Source: Rhodospirillales bacterium (lineage in GTDB: Bacteria; Pseudomonadota; Alphaproteobacteria; Rhodospirillales; GLO-3). Taken from it: a DNA stretch of 64,000 bases. Below, in pieces: positions 1 through 11,901 of this stretch. Location: contig PIVK01000002.1 of assembly GCA_003354135.1 (NCBI GenBank), forward strand, positions 1 through 64,000, written 5' to 3'. A model generated the notes under the pieces. That model searched no databases and had not been told where the DNA came from. It saw nothing but the letters and a program-made list of their open reading frames with translations. Within the stretch, counting starts at the first letter, position 1; each line of letters begins with the position of its first letter. A program made the position numbers and the translations under genes.

Positions 1-93
1 GCCGCGCGCGCCACAGGTCGTGGACGCGAACTCCTGGATCGTGCCGGCACCGAGTTGCCGAAATCCGGTGACGAACTCCAATAAGACTGACAT
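1..93 (-). CDS. possible N-terminus of an unidentified gene, cut by window edge
   Basis: An ATG on the minus strand opens a frame of 31 codons that runs off the left edge without a stop. It begins MSVLLEFVTGFRQLG. I do not recognise the product. The upstream ribosome-binding site is weak (a GGGG run), and a 31-codon open stretch is not improbable in GC-rich DNA, so this is only a candidate divergent from the small gene pair that follows. Confidence 0.2.
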   Translation of the reverse strand, partial: MSVLLEFVTGFRQLGAGTIQEFASTTCGARG

Positions 94-169
94 AAGGTAA
101 CCCCGAAGGGCTTGCGCGAGGCATATGATAAGCGTATTGTCATGTGCAGAACATTATAAGGAGCAGCCC

Positions 170-445
170 ATGGAGACCGCAACGGAACGCACCACGGTCT
201 TGATGACGCCGACGGAAAAGAAAACGCTGGAAGCGAATGCCCGCCAGACCGGAGTTTCCATCGGTGAATACGTGCGCCAGTCCGTGGCCGCCTATGATCC
301 GCAGCAAGCGGAGGAGCTGGCGCAATTGGGCGTCTTGGCGAAGGAACTGATTGCCGGCAACAGCCATGCCTCCGCCGCGCTCGATACAGCCCTGGTGGAA
401 GTCGCGGCCATGCGCCGCCAACTCTCCCGGGGAAGGGCCGTATGA
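170..445 (+). CDS. small ribbon-helix-helix-like protein
   Basis: A 91-residue protein. I chose the ATG at 170 because an AAGGAG ribosome-binding site sits at 158-163; an in-frame ATG at 125 has no such site. The N-terminal half (TTVLMTPTEKKTLEANA, then SIGEYVRQSV) has the beta-strand plus two-helix pattern of Arc/CopG/MobC-type ribbon-helix-helix DNA-binding proteins. The C-terminal half is helical. It overlaps the next gene by four bases (ATGA), so the two are probably translationally coupled. The pair resembles a plasmid-type or antitoxin-like module, but no toxin or relaxase is visible. The fold is inferred by pattern only and the function is unknown. Confidence 0.6.
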   Translation: METATERTTVLMTPTEKKTLEANARQTGVSIGEYVRQSVAAYDPQQAEELAQLGVLAKELIAGNSHASAALDTALVEVAAMRRQLSRGRAV

Positions 446-651
446 GCGCCATCAAGGACATCCTCAACGGCCTCAAAACGGCCACCGAGCTCAACGGTAG
501 GGTCGTGAAAGTGGCGGAGTCCGTAGCGCAGATGGCTACCGATCTCCGCGATATCGACCGCCGTTTGGTGCGCGTGGAGACGGTCATCGATATCGCGAAG
601 CCCGACGGGACCGTCTTGCGCATCAAATCCCGCGACGACGTCAAAAAATAA
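442..651 (+). CDS. small coiled-coil protein of unknown function
   Basis: A 69-residue protein whose ATG overlaps the stop of the ribbon-helix-helix-like gene, so both are likely expressed together. Residues 5-50 have a heptad-like pattern suggesting a helix or coiled coil (KTATELNGRVVKVAESVAQM, then RDIDRRLVRVET). The C-terminus is charged. No signal peptide or catalytic motif is visible. It could be a dimerising partner of the upstream protein. I do not recognise a named family. Confidence 0.55.
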   Translation: MSAIKDILNGLKTATELNGRVVKVAESVAQMATDLRDIDRRLVRVETVIDIAKPDGTVLRIKSRDDVKK

Positions 652-687
652 CCCCATGGATAGGGCAAAAGATTTCGAGGGCGGCGG

Positions 688-2928
688 ATGACGGCGACCA
701 GGACCAAGAAAGAACGTGCACCGGCCGATCCCGACATGGCGGGATTCGAGGGCTTGGCTGCGGCCATCGAAGGAGACCCGTACCGGTTTCTGGGGCCTCA
801 TGCGACGCCCAATGGCAAGGGACAAGTGATCCGTGTCTTCCGTCCTGACGCCGACACGGCAGATCTTATCAACGCCAAGACCGGAAGCCGCATCAAGGCG
901 ATGAAGCGGGTTCATCCCGCCGGGGGCTTCGCGGCACATCTGCCGGAGCAGGCCAAGGACGCCGACTACCGGTTACGCCTGACCGCCGCCGGGAAAACTT
1001 GGGAAGACGACGACCCCTACCGCTTCGCCCCCTTCCTGGGTGAATTCGACCTGCACCTGCTGGCCGAAGGAACCCACCTGGAAAGCTGGCGCAAGCTGGG
1101 AGCGCACCCGATAACATTGGGCGGCGCCGACGGCGTCAATTTTTCGGTCTGGGCGCCCAATGCCAAGCGGGTCAGCGTGGTCGGCGATTTCAACGGCTGG
1201 GACGGGCGCCGCCACCCCATGCGCAACCATCCCGCCTGCGGTGTGTGGGAGATCTTCATTCCCGGACTCACGCGGGGGGCGCTCTACAAGTTCGAGATCT
1301 TGAGCGCCGATGGTACGGTGTTGCCGCTAAAGACCGACCCTTATGCCTTCAGTTGCGAACTGCCGCCCAGCACAGCCTGCATCGTTGACGAGCCCCGCGA
1401 CTATCCATGGGCCGACGGCGAATGGATGGCGGCACGCGACCGGCGTCACCGCACCGACAGTCCGATCAGCGTTTACGAGGTGCATCCGGGGTCCTGGCGC
1501 CGTGTTCCTGAAGACGGCAACCGCTTCCTTACCTACCGCGAACTGGCGGCGGAACTGGTGCCCTATGTCGCCGAAATGGGCTTTACCCATATCGAGCTGT
1601 TGCCGATCAGCGAGTTTCCTTTTGACGGTTCCTGGGGCTATCAGCCCATCGGACTGTTCGCACCAACCTCCCGCTTCGGCGGGCCCGACGACTTCCGCCA
1701 CTTCGTCGATGCCTGCCACCAAGCCGGCGTCGGGGTGATTCTTGACTGGGTCCCGGGCCATTTTCCCGAGGACGAGCACGGCTTGGGGCTGTTCGACGGC
1801 ACACACCTCTATGAGCACGCAGATCCGCGCAAGGGCCGCCACATGGACTGGGGGACTTTGATTTACAACTTTGGCCGTGCCGAGGTGGCCAACTACCTGT
1901 ATTCCAATGCGCTGTTCTGGCTCGACCAAATCCACATCGATGGGCTGCGCGTCGATGCGGTGGCGTCGATGCTCTATCTCGACTATTCCCGTGAGGACGG
2001 TCAGTGGGTGCCCAACGAGTTCGGCGGCAACGAAAACCTGGAGGCGATCGCCTTCCTCAAGCGCCTGAACGAACTGGTCTACGAACGTCATCCCGGCGCC
2101 TTCACCGTGGCCGAGGAGTCAACCGCCTGGCCCATGGTATCTAAGCCGACGCACCTCGGCGGCCTCGGTTTCGGCTTCAAGTGGAACATGGGCTGGATGC
2201 ACGACACCCTGAACTACATGTCCAAGGAGCCGGTGCACCGGCATTGGCACCACAACAATCTGACCTTCGGACTGCTCTATGCCTTTCACGAAAACTTCAT
2301 GCTGTCGCTGAGCCACGACGAAGTGGTCCATGGCAAGGGATCGCTGATAGGGCGCATGCCGGGGGATAACTGGCAGAGGTTCGCCAACCTGCGTGCCTAC
2401 TTCGCCTTCATGTGGACTCATCCGGGCAAGAAGCTTCTGTTCATGGGCGGCGAGTTCGGGCAGGAGGCCGAATGGAACTACCGCGCCAGCCTGGAATGGC
2501 ACGTGTTGCAGTATCCGCTGCATTCCGGAGCCCAGCGTCTGGTGGCCGATCTCAACCGGCTCTATCGTGACCTGCCGGCGCTTCATGAAAAGGACAGCTC
2601 GGGCGACGGATTCGACTGGATTGACTGCCTCGACCACGAACAGAGTGTGCTTGCCTTCAAGCGAACGGGCCGGCATGCCGAGGATTTTGCCGTCGTGATC
2701 TGCAACTTCACGCCGGTGGTGCGGGAGAACTACCGCATCGGCGTACCCGAGGACGGTTACTATACCGAGGTTCTCAACACGGATGCCGAGGTCTACGGCG
2801 GGTCCAACGTCGGCAACGGGGGAGGCCTCGATGCCGATGCGGCGCCGTCCCATGGGCAAGACTGGTCCTTGAACCTGACCTTGCCGCCGCTGGGCGTGGT
2901 GGTCCTGATACCGACGGGCGGAACCTAG
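688..2928 (+). CDS. glgB: 1,4-alpha-glucan branching enzyme GlgB
   Basis: A 746-residue GH13 enzyme, close to the usual 730. It cuts alpha-1,4 chains and re-attaches them as alpha-1,6 branches in glycogen. An N-terminal CBM48/early-set region (about 1-240) precedes the TIM barrel. Catalytic residues can be placed: nucleophile D423 in [10 protein letters not shown], acid/base E476 in AEEST, and transition-state stabiliser D544 in LSHDE. Their spacing matches that of the E. coli enzyme (D405, E458, D526). The C-terminal all-beta domain ends just before glgX, which starts three bases after the stop, so glgB-glgX-malQ form an operon. The start is the ATG after a GGGCGGCGG stretch. Confidence 0.97.
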   Translation: MTATRTKKERAPADPDMAGFEGLAAAIEGDPYRFLGPHATPNGKGQVIRVFRPDADTADLINAKTGSRIKAMKRVHPAGGFAAHLPEQAKDADYRLRLTAAGKTWEDDDPYRFAPFLGEFDLHLLAEGTHLESWRKLGAHPITLGGADGVNFSVWAPNAKRVSVVGDFNGWDGRRHPMRNHPACGVWEIFIPGLTRGALYKFEILSADGTVLPLKTDPYAFSCELPPSTACIVDEPRDYPWADGEWMAARDRRHRTDSPISVYEVHPGSWRRVPEDGNRFLTYRELAAELVPYVAEMGFTHIELLPISEFPFDGSWGYQPIGLFAPTSRFGGPDDFRHFVDACHQAGVGVILDWVPGHFPEDEHGLGLFDGTHLYEHADPRKGRHMDWGTLIYNFGRAEVANYLYSNALFWLDQIHIDGLRVDAVASMLYLDYSREDGQWVPNEFGGNENLEAIAFLKRLNELVYERHPGAFTVAEESTAWPMVSKPTHLGGLGFGFKWNMGWMHDTLNYMSKEPVHRHWHHNNLTFGLLYAFHENFMLSLSHDEVVHGKGSLIGRMPGDNWQRFANLRAYFAFMWTHPGKKLLFMGGEFGQEAEWNYRASLEWHVLQYPLHSGAQRLVADLNRLYRDLPALHEKDSSGDGFDWIDCLDHEQSVLAFKRTGRHAEDFAVVICNFTPVVRENYRIGVPEDGYYTEVLNTDAEVYGGSNVGNGGGLDADAAPSHGQDWSLNLTLPPLGVVVLIPTGGT

Positions 2929-2931
2929 GCC

Positions 2932-5127
<2,196 letters not shown>

Positions 5128-5130
5128 CCC

Positions 5131-7317
5131 ATGGAGCGAGGGGACATGGATACCGACGCGCTGCTCGACCACCTGTCCGACCTTGCCGGCATCAAACCCT
5201 TTTATTGGGACCTCTTCGGCGGCTACCACGAGACTTCGCGGGAAGCCAAGCAGGCCATCCTGGAGGCCATGGGATACGCAACGGGATCCCAAGTGGCGCT
5301 TGCGAAAAGCCTGCGTATCTTTGACGAGGGCCCCTGGCGGAGCATGGTGGAACCGGTCACGGTCTTGCGCCGGCCCCATCCGCCGACGGTTCGCCTGACT
5401 CTCCCCTCCCGTCCCCCGAACCGCCGGGTCCGATGGACCATCATCCAGGAGGACGGGACCGAAACCGGCGGCGATTTCATCCCGGGCGAGCTTTCCATCG
5501 ACGACGCCCGGGAATTGGATGGGGACCGGCTGGAACGCCGCTGGCTTCCCCTCCCCGAGGCTATTCCCGACGGCTATCATCAACTGGTCATCAAAGATGG
5601 GAGAAAGACGGCACGGGGGCGGCTTATCATTGCGCCCGATCGGGCCTACCTGCCCCAGTGGATACAACGGGGTGTGCGCCGTTGGGGAATGGCGTCGCAT
5701 GTCTATGCGCTTCGGCGCCATGGCGACTGGGGCATGGGGGACTTCACCGCCCTCAAGATGCTGTGCCAGGCAGGCGCCAAGCTGGGTTCGTCCGCCATCG
5801 GGGTCAATCCGCTGCACATGCTGCAGCTCGACAGGCCCGAGCACGCCAGCCCCTATTCCCCGTCCAGTCGCCTGTTCCTCAATCCACTGTACATCGACGT
5901 GGTGGCGGCGCCCGGGTTTGGCGCCTGCAAGGCGGCGCGCGACGTCGTCAACGACTCCGACTTCAAGGACCGCCTGAAAACGGCCCGCGAGAGGTCGCAC
6001 ATCGATTATGCCGCGGCGTCGGCCATGAAGCTGGAGGTCCTGGAGACTCTGTTCAACTGGTGCGAATGCCGCAGGAAAGACAAGCCCGACAGCTTCCGGG
6101 CCTTTCGCGAAGAACGGGGCGAGGCTTTGCACCGTTTTGCCATTTACCAGGCGCTCCGCGAACACTTCGGCGACAAATCCTGGCGCGACTGGCCGAAAAG
6201 CTATCAGCGGCCCGACTCGCCCGAGACCGCCGCTTTCGCCAAAGAGAACGCGGAGCGCGTAGCCTTCCACGTTTGGATGCAGTGGGTGGCGGAAAGCCAG
6301 CTTCAAGAGGCTGCCGACGTCGACATGCTGGTCGGGCTCTACCGCGACTTGGCGGTGGGGGCCGATCCGGATGGCGCGGACGCCTGGGCCGACCCGGACT
6401 TCATTGTCGGGGATGCCCGTTTCGGCGCTCCGCCCGACGCCTTCAATCCGCTGGGTCAGGACTGGGGCATGCCGCCCCTACATCCGCACCTGTTGAAGGA
6501 GCGCGCCTACGAACCCTTCATCCAAATGCTCCGGGCCAACATGAAGTCCGCGGGCGCCCTTCGTATCGACCATGTGATGAGCCTGATGCACCTTTATTGG
6601 CTGCGTCCCGGAGACGATCCCGCCAACGGCGCCTATGTCGCCTACCCGTTCGAGGACCTGCTGGGAATCCTGGCCCTGGAAAGCCACCGCAACGAATGCC
6701 TGGTGGTGGGCGAGGATCTGGGCACAGTCCCCGACGGGTTCCGCGAACACATGGAGGCAGAGGGGATACTGTCGCATAGGCTCTATTATTTCGAGCGCTG
6801 GGAGAACGGGCTCTTCAAAAGGCCCGAGACTTACCCAGCCCTCGCGCTGGCGACGGCCACCACTCATGATTTGCCGACCATCGCCGGGCACTGGAGGGGG
6901 GCCGACCAGGAACTCCGGCGTCGCCTGGGGCTTTTTCCGTCCGAAGAGGCACTTGAGGCGGACCGGATCCTACGGGTCAAGGACCGCCAGATGCTGCTCG
7001 CGGCCCTTGAGGACCAGGGCATGCACCCGGCCGGCCTGACGTTGTCGCCCGATACCGGGGAGGAGGGGCTCCGGGCCCTGACGCTGGCTGTCGAACGTTT
7101 CCTCTCCCGCTCGCCCGCCCGGCTTCTGATGCTGAACCTGGACGACCTCTACCTGGAGCCCGACCAACTCAACCTGCCGGGCACGATCCTCGAATACCCC
7201 AACTGGCGCCGCCGCCTGTCGCACATGGTGGAGGATCTGGTTGACGACACCTACATCCGGACCGTCCTGCGCGCCGTCATCGCCGAACGTCATGGGCTCA
7301 CGCCGCCGCTGGCGTAG
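5131..7317 (+). CDS. malQ: 4-alpha-glucanotransferase (amylomaltase) MalQ
   Basis: A 728-residue GH77 disproportionating enzyme that transfers maltooligosaccharide segments and recycles the short chains released by GlgX and GlgP. Catalytic residues are nucleophile D480 in LRIDHVMSL, acid/base E528 in GEDLGTVP and D580 in TTHDLPT. It is of the long type with an N-terminal extension of roughly 150 residues, as in E. coli MalQ. Two starts are possible: 5131, or the ATG at 5146, which has a better ribosome-binding site (GCGAGGGG) and would remove five residues. Third gene of the glgB-glgX-malQ operon. Confidence 0.95.
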   Translation: MERGDMDTDALLDHLSDLAGIKPFYWDLFGGYHETSREAKQAILEAMGYATGSQVALAKSLRIFDEGPWRSMVEPVTVLRRPHPPTVRLTLPSRPPNRRVRWTIIQEDGTETGGDFIPGELSIDDARELDGDRLERRWLPLPEAIPDGYHQLVIKDGRKTARGRLIIAPDRAYLPQWIQRGVRRWGMASHVYALRRHGDWGMGDFTALKMLCQAGAKLGSSAIGVNPLHMLQLDRPEHASPYSPSSRLFLNPLYIDVVAAPGFGACKAARDVVNDSDFKDRLKTARERSHIDYAAASAMKLEVLETLFNWCECRRKDKPDSFRAFREERGEALHRFAIYQALREHFGDKSWRDWPKSYQRPDSPETAAFAKENAERVAFHVWMQWVAESQLQEAADVDMLVGLYRDLAVGADPDGADAWADPDFIVGDARFGAPPDAFNPLGQDWGMPPLHPHLLKERAYEPFIQMLRANMKSAGALRIDHVMSLMHLYWLRPGDDPANGAYVAYPFEDLLGILALESHRNECLVVGEDLGTVPDGFREHMEAEGILSHRLYYFERWENGLFKRPETYPALALATATTHDLPTIAGHWRGADQELRRRLGLFPSEEALEADRILRVKDRQMLLAALEDQGMHPAGLTLSPDTGEEGLRALTLAVERFLSRSPARLLMLNLDDLYLEPDQLNLPGTILEYPNWRRRLSHMVEDLVDDTYIRTVLRAVIAERHGLTPPLA

Positions 7318-7370
7318 CGGTGATAAGCCCATTTGCATTCCATCCCTCGGCTTCCTATCTATAAGGGGTG

Positions 7371-8474
7371 ATGAACAAGACACTCACTCTGGCCTGCATC
7401 GGCCTCCTCGGGCTAGGAGCCTTTTTCCAGCTTAACGACGGAAACGGCGCGCGCGCGATGAAGACAAATGATTCCTCCGGCCTTTCGGTGGCCACCTTTG
7501 CCGGTGGTTGTTTCTGGTGTGTCGAGTCCGGATTCGAGAAGGTGCCCGGTGTCCATGAAGCGATATCCGGATATTCCGGTGGGTCCAAGGACCACGCGAC
7601 CTACGATCAGGTTTCGAGCGGCCGCACCGACCACCGCGAGGCGGTGCAGGTCCATTACGACCCCGATGTCATCTCTTATGAAGGCCTGCTGGAAGCCCTC
7701 TGGCGGACCTTCAACCCGACCGACGTCAAGGGCCAGTTCGCCGACCGGGGGTCGCAGTACAGCCCGGCCATCTACTATCACGATGAAGCGCAAAGGATAG
7801 CGGCCGAACGTTCGAAGGAGGCCCTTGCCAAGTCCGGCCGGTTCGCCGATCCCGTGAACACACCGATCATTCCTTTCGAGTCGTTTTATCCGGCCGAGGA
7901 CCATCACCAGGACTATTACAAAGAGAACCCGGTCCGTTACCGGCTTTATACCTTCGGCTCGGGCCGCCAGGGGTTCGTCGAGGAAACGTGGGGTGAGGAT
8001 TTGAAGGTGGACTACGCTCGCTACCAACCACGCAAGGAAGAGACCATGCCATCGAAGGACGACCTCCGGGAACGGCTCACCGATCTTCAGTACTCCGTGA
8101 CCCAGGAGGACGGCACCGAGCCGGCCTTCCAGAATGAATATTGGAACGAGAAGCGCCGCGGCGTCTACGTCGACGTGGTCAGCGGCGAGCCCCTGTTCTC
8201 GTCGACGGACAAGTTCGACTCCGCCACCGGGTGGCCCAGTTTCACCCGTCCGATCGAAGAGGGAGCCCTGACCCGCCACGAAGACCGCAAGATCTTCACG
8301 ACCCGCATCGAGGTGAGGAGTGCCGGCGCGGACTCACATCTGGGCCACGTCTTCGACGACGGCCCCGCGCCGACGGGGCTGCGTTACTGCATCAATTCGG
8401 CGGCGCTACGCTTCGTGCCGGTCGAAGACCTGGAGACAAAAGGGCTGGGGCAGTACAGGGAACTGTTCGAGTAA
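7371..8474 (+). CDS. msrAB: bifunctional methionine sulfoxide reductase MsrA-MsrB fusion
   Basis: A 367-residue fusion that reduces both epimers of methionine sulfoxide. A hydrophobic N-terminus ([19 protein letters not shown]) suggests export or anchoring. MsrA has the GCFWC signature with catalytic C47 and second C50. MsrB (about 230-367) has GWPSF and a single catalytic C340 in RYCINS. It lacks the zinc-binding CxxC pairs and also the usual resolving cysteine, having SATGWPSF where GCGWPSF is common, so recycling must differ or use thioredoxin directly. The ATG at 7371 is chosen over an adjacent GTG at 7368. The stop codon directly abuts the 33-bp repeat bounding the IetAS island. Confidence 0.93.
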   Translation: MNKTLTLACIGLLGLGAFFQLNDGNGARAMKTNDSSGLSVATFAGGCFWCVESGFEKVPGVHEAISGYSGGSKDHATYDQVSSGRTDHREAVQVHYDPDVISYEGLLEALWRTFNPTDVKGQFADRGSQYSPAIYYHDEAQRIAAERSKEALAKSGRFADPVNTPIIPFESFYPAEDHHQDYYKENPVRYRLYTFGSGRQGFVEETWGEDLKVDYARYQPRKEETMPSKDDLRERLTDLQYSVTQEDGTEPAFQNEYWNEKRRGVYVDVVSGEPLFSSTDKFDSATGWPSFTRPIEEGALTRHEDRKIFTTRIEVRSAGADSHLGHVFDDGPAPTGLRYCINSAALRFVPVEDLETKGLGQYRELFE

Positions 8475-8507
8475 GGATCAAACCTCCAACGGCCTGATCC
8501 CCCAGAT
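8475..8507. repeat. left 33-bp direct repeat of the island (displaced glgP 3' end)
   Basis: This segment matches 12254-12286 in 33 of 33 positions and both flanking bases differ, so the repeat is exactly bounded. Read on the minus strand it encodes the GlgP tail IWGIRPLEV plus the stop codon. It begins immediately after the msrAB stop. The ancestral chromosome therefore probably had msrAB and glgP convergent with only three bases between their stop codons. Confidence 0.9.
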
Positions 8508-8517
8508 GACCAGGCCC

Positions 8518-10881
8518 CTAGACTTTAACCTCCGCACGAAGCCTAATTTGTTGCTGAAGCTGTGCATACAGTTCTATTTCGGCTTCGTGTCGCACTTCAA
8601 CCGAAACGGCAAATCTCTGTGAATCGATTTGGGGGGCTGCCCATCCTCCTTGACAACGAACGACTAAAAAATACCGGTCCCCATACTTTTTTAGCGTCCT
8701 CGATGCGGAGAATGTAGCGCACTGAAGAGTGCCGTGTTCACGCATTTTTGGACCGGGTCTCGTCTCGCATTCAAAGCGTTTCGCTACTTTGTAGGGGGCC
8801 CCTTCTTTGTCTTTTTCCCATTTCCTAAAATTGTCGAAAACTTCTTGCTGCGACACTCCGCGCAACAATCTGAAATTCATTGATATCCCTGCGTAGTCTA
8901 GCCGAGTATGTCTTACTGGAGGATCGTAGGCCAATGACACTCTGATATGCCGATTTCCTTTTTCTGTTTGGTACAATTCAGGAATCGGTATTTCATAGAC
9001 AGCAAATTTGTCGACTCCAAGTTCATCCTCGCCAAAAAGTATTACTCGATTGTCATCTGACGCCAGTGCGTACTCAACATTAGCAACGCCATACCCAAGC
9101 AAGCGGTAAGGTGCGTCTTTCTTTAAGTTGCCAAGACAATTCGAAGCAGATTTAGGAACTTCTGCGCTTAGGGCTAACAAAGAACGTATTAAGTTAGCGG
9201 AGGCTTCAGGGAAATTTTCGAAAAGCATACCGGCTTTGTAGCTAACGAGAGGGCTTGCAAAAGAAGTCCCGGAGCGGGAGGTGAGGAGACGCTCGGTATA
9301 GCGGTGATGGAGAGTCAAAACCCCCGCTGTCGGCCGCGCCTGTCCATCAAGCAGCTTCTGAACAGTTCCATCAAATACTGCCGTCCCTCCATAGTCTGAG
9401 AGGTCGGGTTTGATCGTTTTCTCGACACCTGGGCCAGTTCGTGTGAATGGCGATGGCTGGCCATCAACTGTGATGGGGCGTATCCCTACAAAATCGCCAT
9501 CTTCTTCATTTAGTCCATTAGTGTGCGCGATTGAACCTACCGTCAGTGCATTTACAGCACTAGCTGGCTCTAAAACTCGATTATCTTCATCGAGCAAAAA
9601 GTCCGGGAATGCATCGACAACGCCGTCCCCATACTTCCTAAGGATTGCCAATCGATCTGCATTCCCCGCAGAAATTACAATAAGGATATCCAGCTCTCTT
9701 GCTAGATCATCAAGCACGGCGGCCCATGCACTAGGTTTCTGTGAAACCGGGTGCCGAATATCACCCAATGACATATTGATTACTCTGCACCCGTACTCTT
9801 CATTAAGCTGTCGAATCGCAGATTCCATTTGTTCCGGCACCAGCGACCTTTCATCGAACTCACCTTTCGCGTTGACCACTTTGGCACTGGCAAGCCTAAA
9901 TTGAGCTTTAAGATTCCCGGATGCTATTCGCTCTCTAACATCTCCAAAGACCGCGATTCCTGAAACAGGTGTCCCGTGCCCCTTTTCATCGTCATCACCC
10001 AAAGTGGTCGGTTGTCCAAATGTACCAACTACGCTGTTTATAAGCAGTGGATGGGCCGACGAAACACCACTATCAATAATCCCAATTACAGGAGCAGCAA
10101 AATCCGGCCCCTCCATTTCAGGCAAATCATCCAGAGTGACCGCATCAAAATCTACACTTGGTAGATCCGGTTTTGGCGGAAGGTCGATTTTCGCAACTTC
10201 AGGAAGTTCGAGGAGCTCGCGGATGACCTGGCCAGTTCCCCGGACTCGCACCAACAGCGCAGCGTTGCCTCGGTATTCGCTAACGAGTTCACCGTTCCGC
10301 TGTTTCAGCTTACCTTCAACCCGGTACACAAAAATCCGCGCTTGCCCCGGATCATCCGGTTTCCAGAGCTCAATATCGAGGACAAATTCCTCAGCATCTA
10401 GAAACTTTAAGGGTTCGTCATAGCCGCCATCCTTCAAAGCCGGCCCTATTCTATCAAGAGGCCCAAGATTACCCACTTCAGCGATAGCCTCAACGAACCC
10501 TGCAAACTGAGGGTTCTTCTGGCCCTCAGGAATGGCGTCTTGGTAAGCAGAAACCTTTCTTCTAAATTCTGTGAGTTCTTTATCGTTTGCAAAAAGCACC
10601 AGAGTTTTTTCCGGCTCCTTTGCAAGGATGTATAGTCCTAGGTTCTTCCATGTGTCTTCCTGGACAATTCCTTCCGTTCGCACCTTAAGAATAAACGCAG
10701 GATCATATCCTGCAATTGACGGAAGAGACTTATTGAAATCGAGAGCAGCTTCAATCTGGCCCTCCACTTTGGGGCCATGGTCACCTTGAATACGTTTCGG
10801 ACTTGGCACTGGGGCAGAATGCTTTCTGCGCTCAAGCTCCCCCTCAATACGCTGGAGCGGTAAATGCTCGTATTTTGCCAT
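8518..10881 (-). CDS. ietS: subtilisin-like (S8) serine protease, IetS-type
   Basis: A 787-residue intracellular protein without a signal peptide. The S8 catalytic triad is complete: D270 in IGIIDSGV, H302 in GHGTPVSG and S540 in SGTSFASP, with oxyanion N407 in SAGN. About 255 residues precede the protease domain and about 230 follow it; both are unlike secreted subtilisins and probably mediate partner or substrate recognition. It lies 57 bases downstream of an AAA ATPase on the same strand. S8-protease plus AAA-ATPase pairs are known as IetAS, described in Agrobacterium plasmids as a toxin-antitoxin-like system with the protease as toxin, and later as anti-phage. Assignment rests on architecture and gene order. 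The coding region ends 10 bases from the left repeat. Confidence 0.85.
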   Translation of the reverse strand: MAKYEHLPLQRIEGELERRKHSAPVPSPKRIQGDHGPKVEGQIEAALDFNKSLPSIAGYDPAFILKVRTEGIVQEDTWKNLGLYILAKEPEKTLVLFANDKELTEFRRKVSAYQDAIPEGQKNPQFAGFVEAIAEVGNLGPLDRIGPALKDGGYDEPLKFLDAEEFVLDIELWKPDDPGQARIFVYRVEGKLKQRNGELVSEYRGNAALLVRVRGTGQVIRELLELPEVAKIDLPPKPDLPSVDFDAVTLDDLPEMEGPDFAAPVIGIIDSGVSSAHPLLINSVVGTFGQPTTLGDDDEKGHGTPVSGIAVFGDVRERIASGNLKAQFRLASAKVVNAKGEFDERSLVPEQMESAIRQLNEEYGCRVINMSLGDIRHPVSQKPSAWAAVLDDLARELDILIVISAGNADRLAILRKYGDGVVDAFPDFLLDEDNRVLEPASAVNALTVGSIAHTNGLNEEDGDFVGIRPITVDGQPSPFTRTGPGVEKTIKPDLSDYGGTAVFDGTVQKLLDGQARPTAGVLTLHHRYTERLLTSRSGTSFASPLVSYKAGMLFENFPEASANLIRSLLALSAEVPKSASNCLGNLKKDAPYRLLGYGVANVEYALASDDNRVILFGEDELGVDKFAVYEIPIPELYQTEKGNRHIRVSLAYDPPVRHTRLDYAGISMNFRLLRGVSQQEVFDNFRKWEKDKEGAPYKVAKRFECETRPGPKMREHGTLQCATFSASRTLKKYGDRYFLVVRCQGGWAAPQIDSQRFAVSVEVRHEAEIELYAQLQQQIRLRAEVKV

Positions 10882-10938
10882 TTCTTAGAACTTCCTGCGC
10901 TCTTTGTGCAATGGCTCAATAGCTCGGCCCCATGCCAT

Positions 10939-11901
10939 TTACAATTTAGGCTTTAACCTAGACCTTACATCTTGCCTTCGCCTTTCATCACGTAACGCCT
11001 CAAGGAATTCTTTTTCACGTACCGTGTTTTTTTTCTTAAGGATGGAACGTTTAACAGCGTTTAAACAGACGCGTTCTACGTCCGCATATGAAAGCCCCAG
11101 AAGACGATGTGACAACGATTTAACATCGAAGTCTAGCGGGAAATTTCTGGTCTTCAACCCAATTAATGATTGTATTTGGCTTTCTCGAGGATAGTCGAAT
11201 AGAAAGACCTCATCAAAACGCCTCCAAACTGCCAAATCTAAGCTTTCTTCAAGGTTGGTCGCTGCTACGAGAAACCCTCGTCCATGAAACCTATCAACCA
11301 TCAACAGAAGATTGTTTACGACTCTTCGAATTTCACTGTGGTCAGAGCCTTCCGAACGGGTTCTTGCGAGTGCGTCAAATTCATCCAGAAATAAAACGCA
11401 TGGCTCTCTTGTAGCGATATCGAAAACATTCTTTAGATTTGAAGCTGTCTCGCCAAGGAATGACGATATTATAGAATCTAATCTGGCAACTAACAGCGGC
11501 AGCCCTAACTCATGAGCAAGAACTTCTGCAGTTAGCGTCTTTCCGCAGCCGGGAGGGCCGCAAAAAAGAAGTTTTGACCGAACTCTAAGGCCGTGCCTTC
11601 TAATCGTATCGCCATGCTTAAATTCTTCAAGCAGTCCAAGGAAGCCCCTGACATTCTTAGGGCTCAATACAATATCCCCTCGCCCTCGAGACGGTTCTAT
11701 CACCTCGACAAGATCAGATGTCTTCTTATCTCGAAGTCTTTTTAGGCTCACTAGTTGACGCCCAGGCTTAATTGTCTTCTTCTCGTGCAGAATAGAGCTG
11801 CCGTCTTCAGTTCCAGATGGCTGAATAGAGCTTTTTTTCGTCCTAGAGTCCCTCTCTACTTTGTCATCTTTAAATAATGACGACGCACGTCGAGCGGTCA
11901 T
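10939..11901 (-). CDS. ietA: AAA+ ATPase, IetA-type partner of the S8 protease
   Basis: A 320-residue single-domain AAA+ ATPase. Walker A is GPPGCGKT (115-122), Walker B is VLFLDEFD (169-176), sensor-1 N216 is in AATN, and arginine-finger candidates R227/R228 lie in WRRFDE. The charged N-terminal 80 residues look disordered. It is the first gene of a two-gene unit with the S8 protease, the order seen in IetAS systems. There IetA is held to control or antagonise IetS. Codon and base composition are AT-richer than the glycogen genes on both sides, supporting transfer. The start ATG is preceded by an AT-rich non-coding stretch that probably holds the promoter. Confidence 0.82.
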   Translation of the reverse strand: MTARRASSLFKDDKVERDSRTKKSSIQPSGTEDGSSILHEKKTIKPGRQLVSLKRLRDKKTSDLVEVIEPSRGRGDIVLSPKNVRGFLGLLEEFKHGDTIRRHGLRVRSKLLFCGPPGCGKTLTAEVLAHELGLPLLVARLDSIISSFLGETASNLKNVFDIATREPCVLFLDEFDALARTRSEGSDHSEIRRVVNNLLLMVDRFHGRGFLVAATNLEESLDLAVWRRFDEVFLFDYPRESQIQSLIGLKTRNFPLDFDVKSLSHRLLGLSYADVERVCLNAVKRSILKKKNTVREKEFLEALRDERRRQDVRSRLKPKL

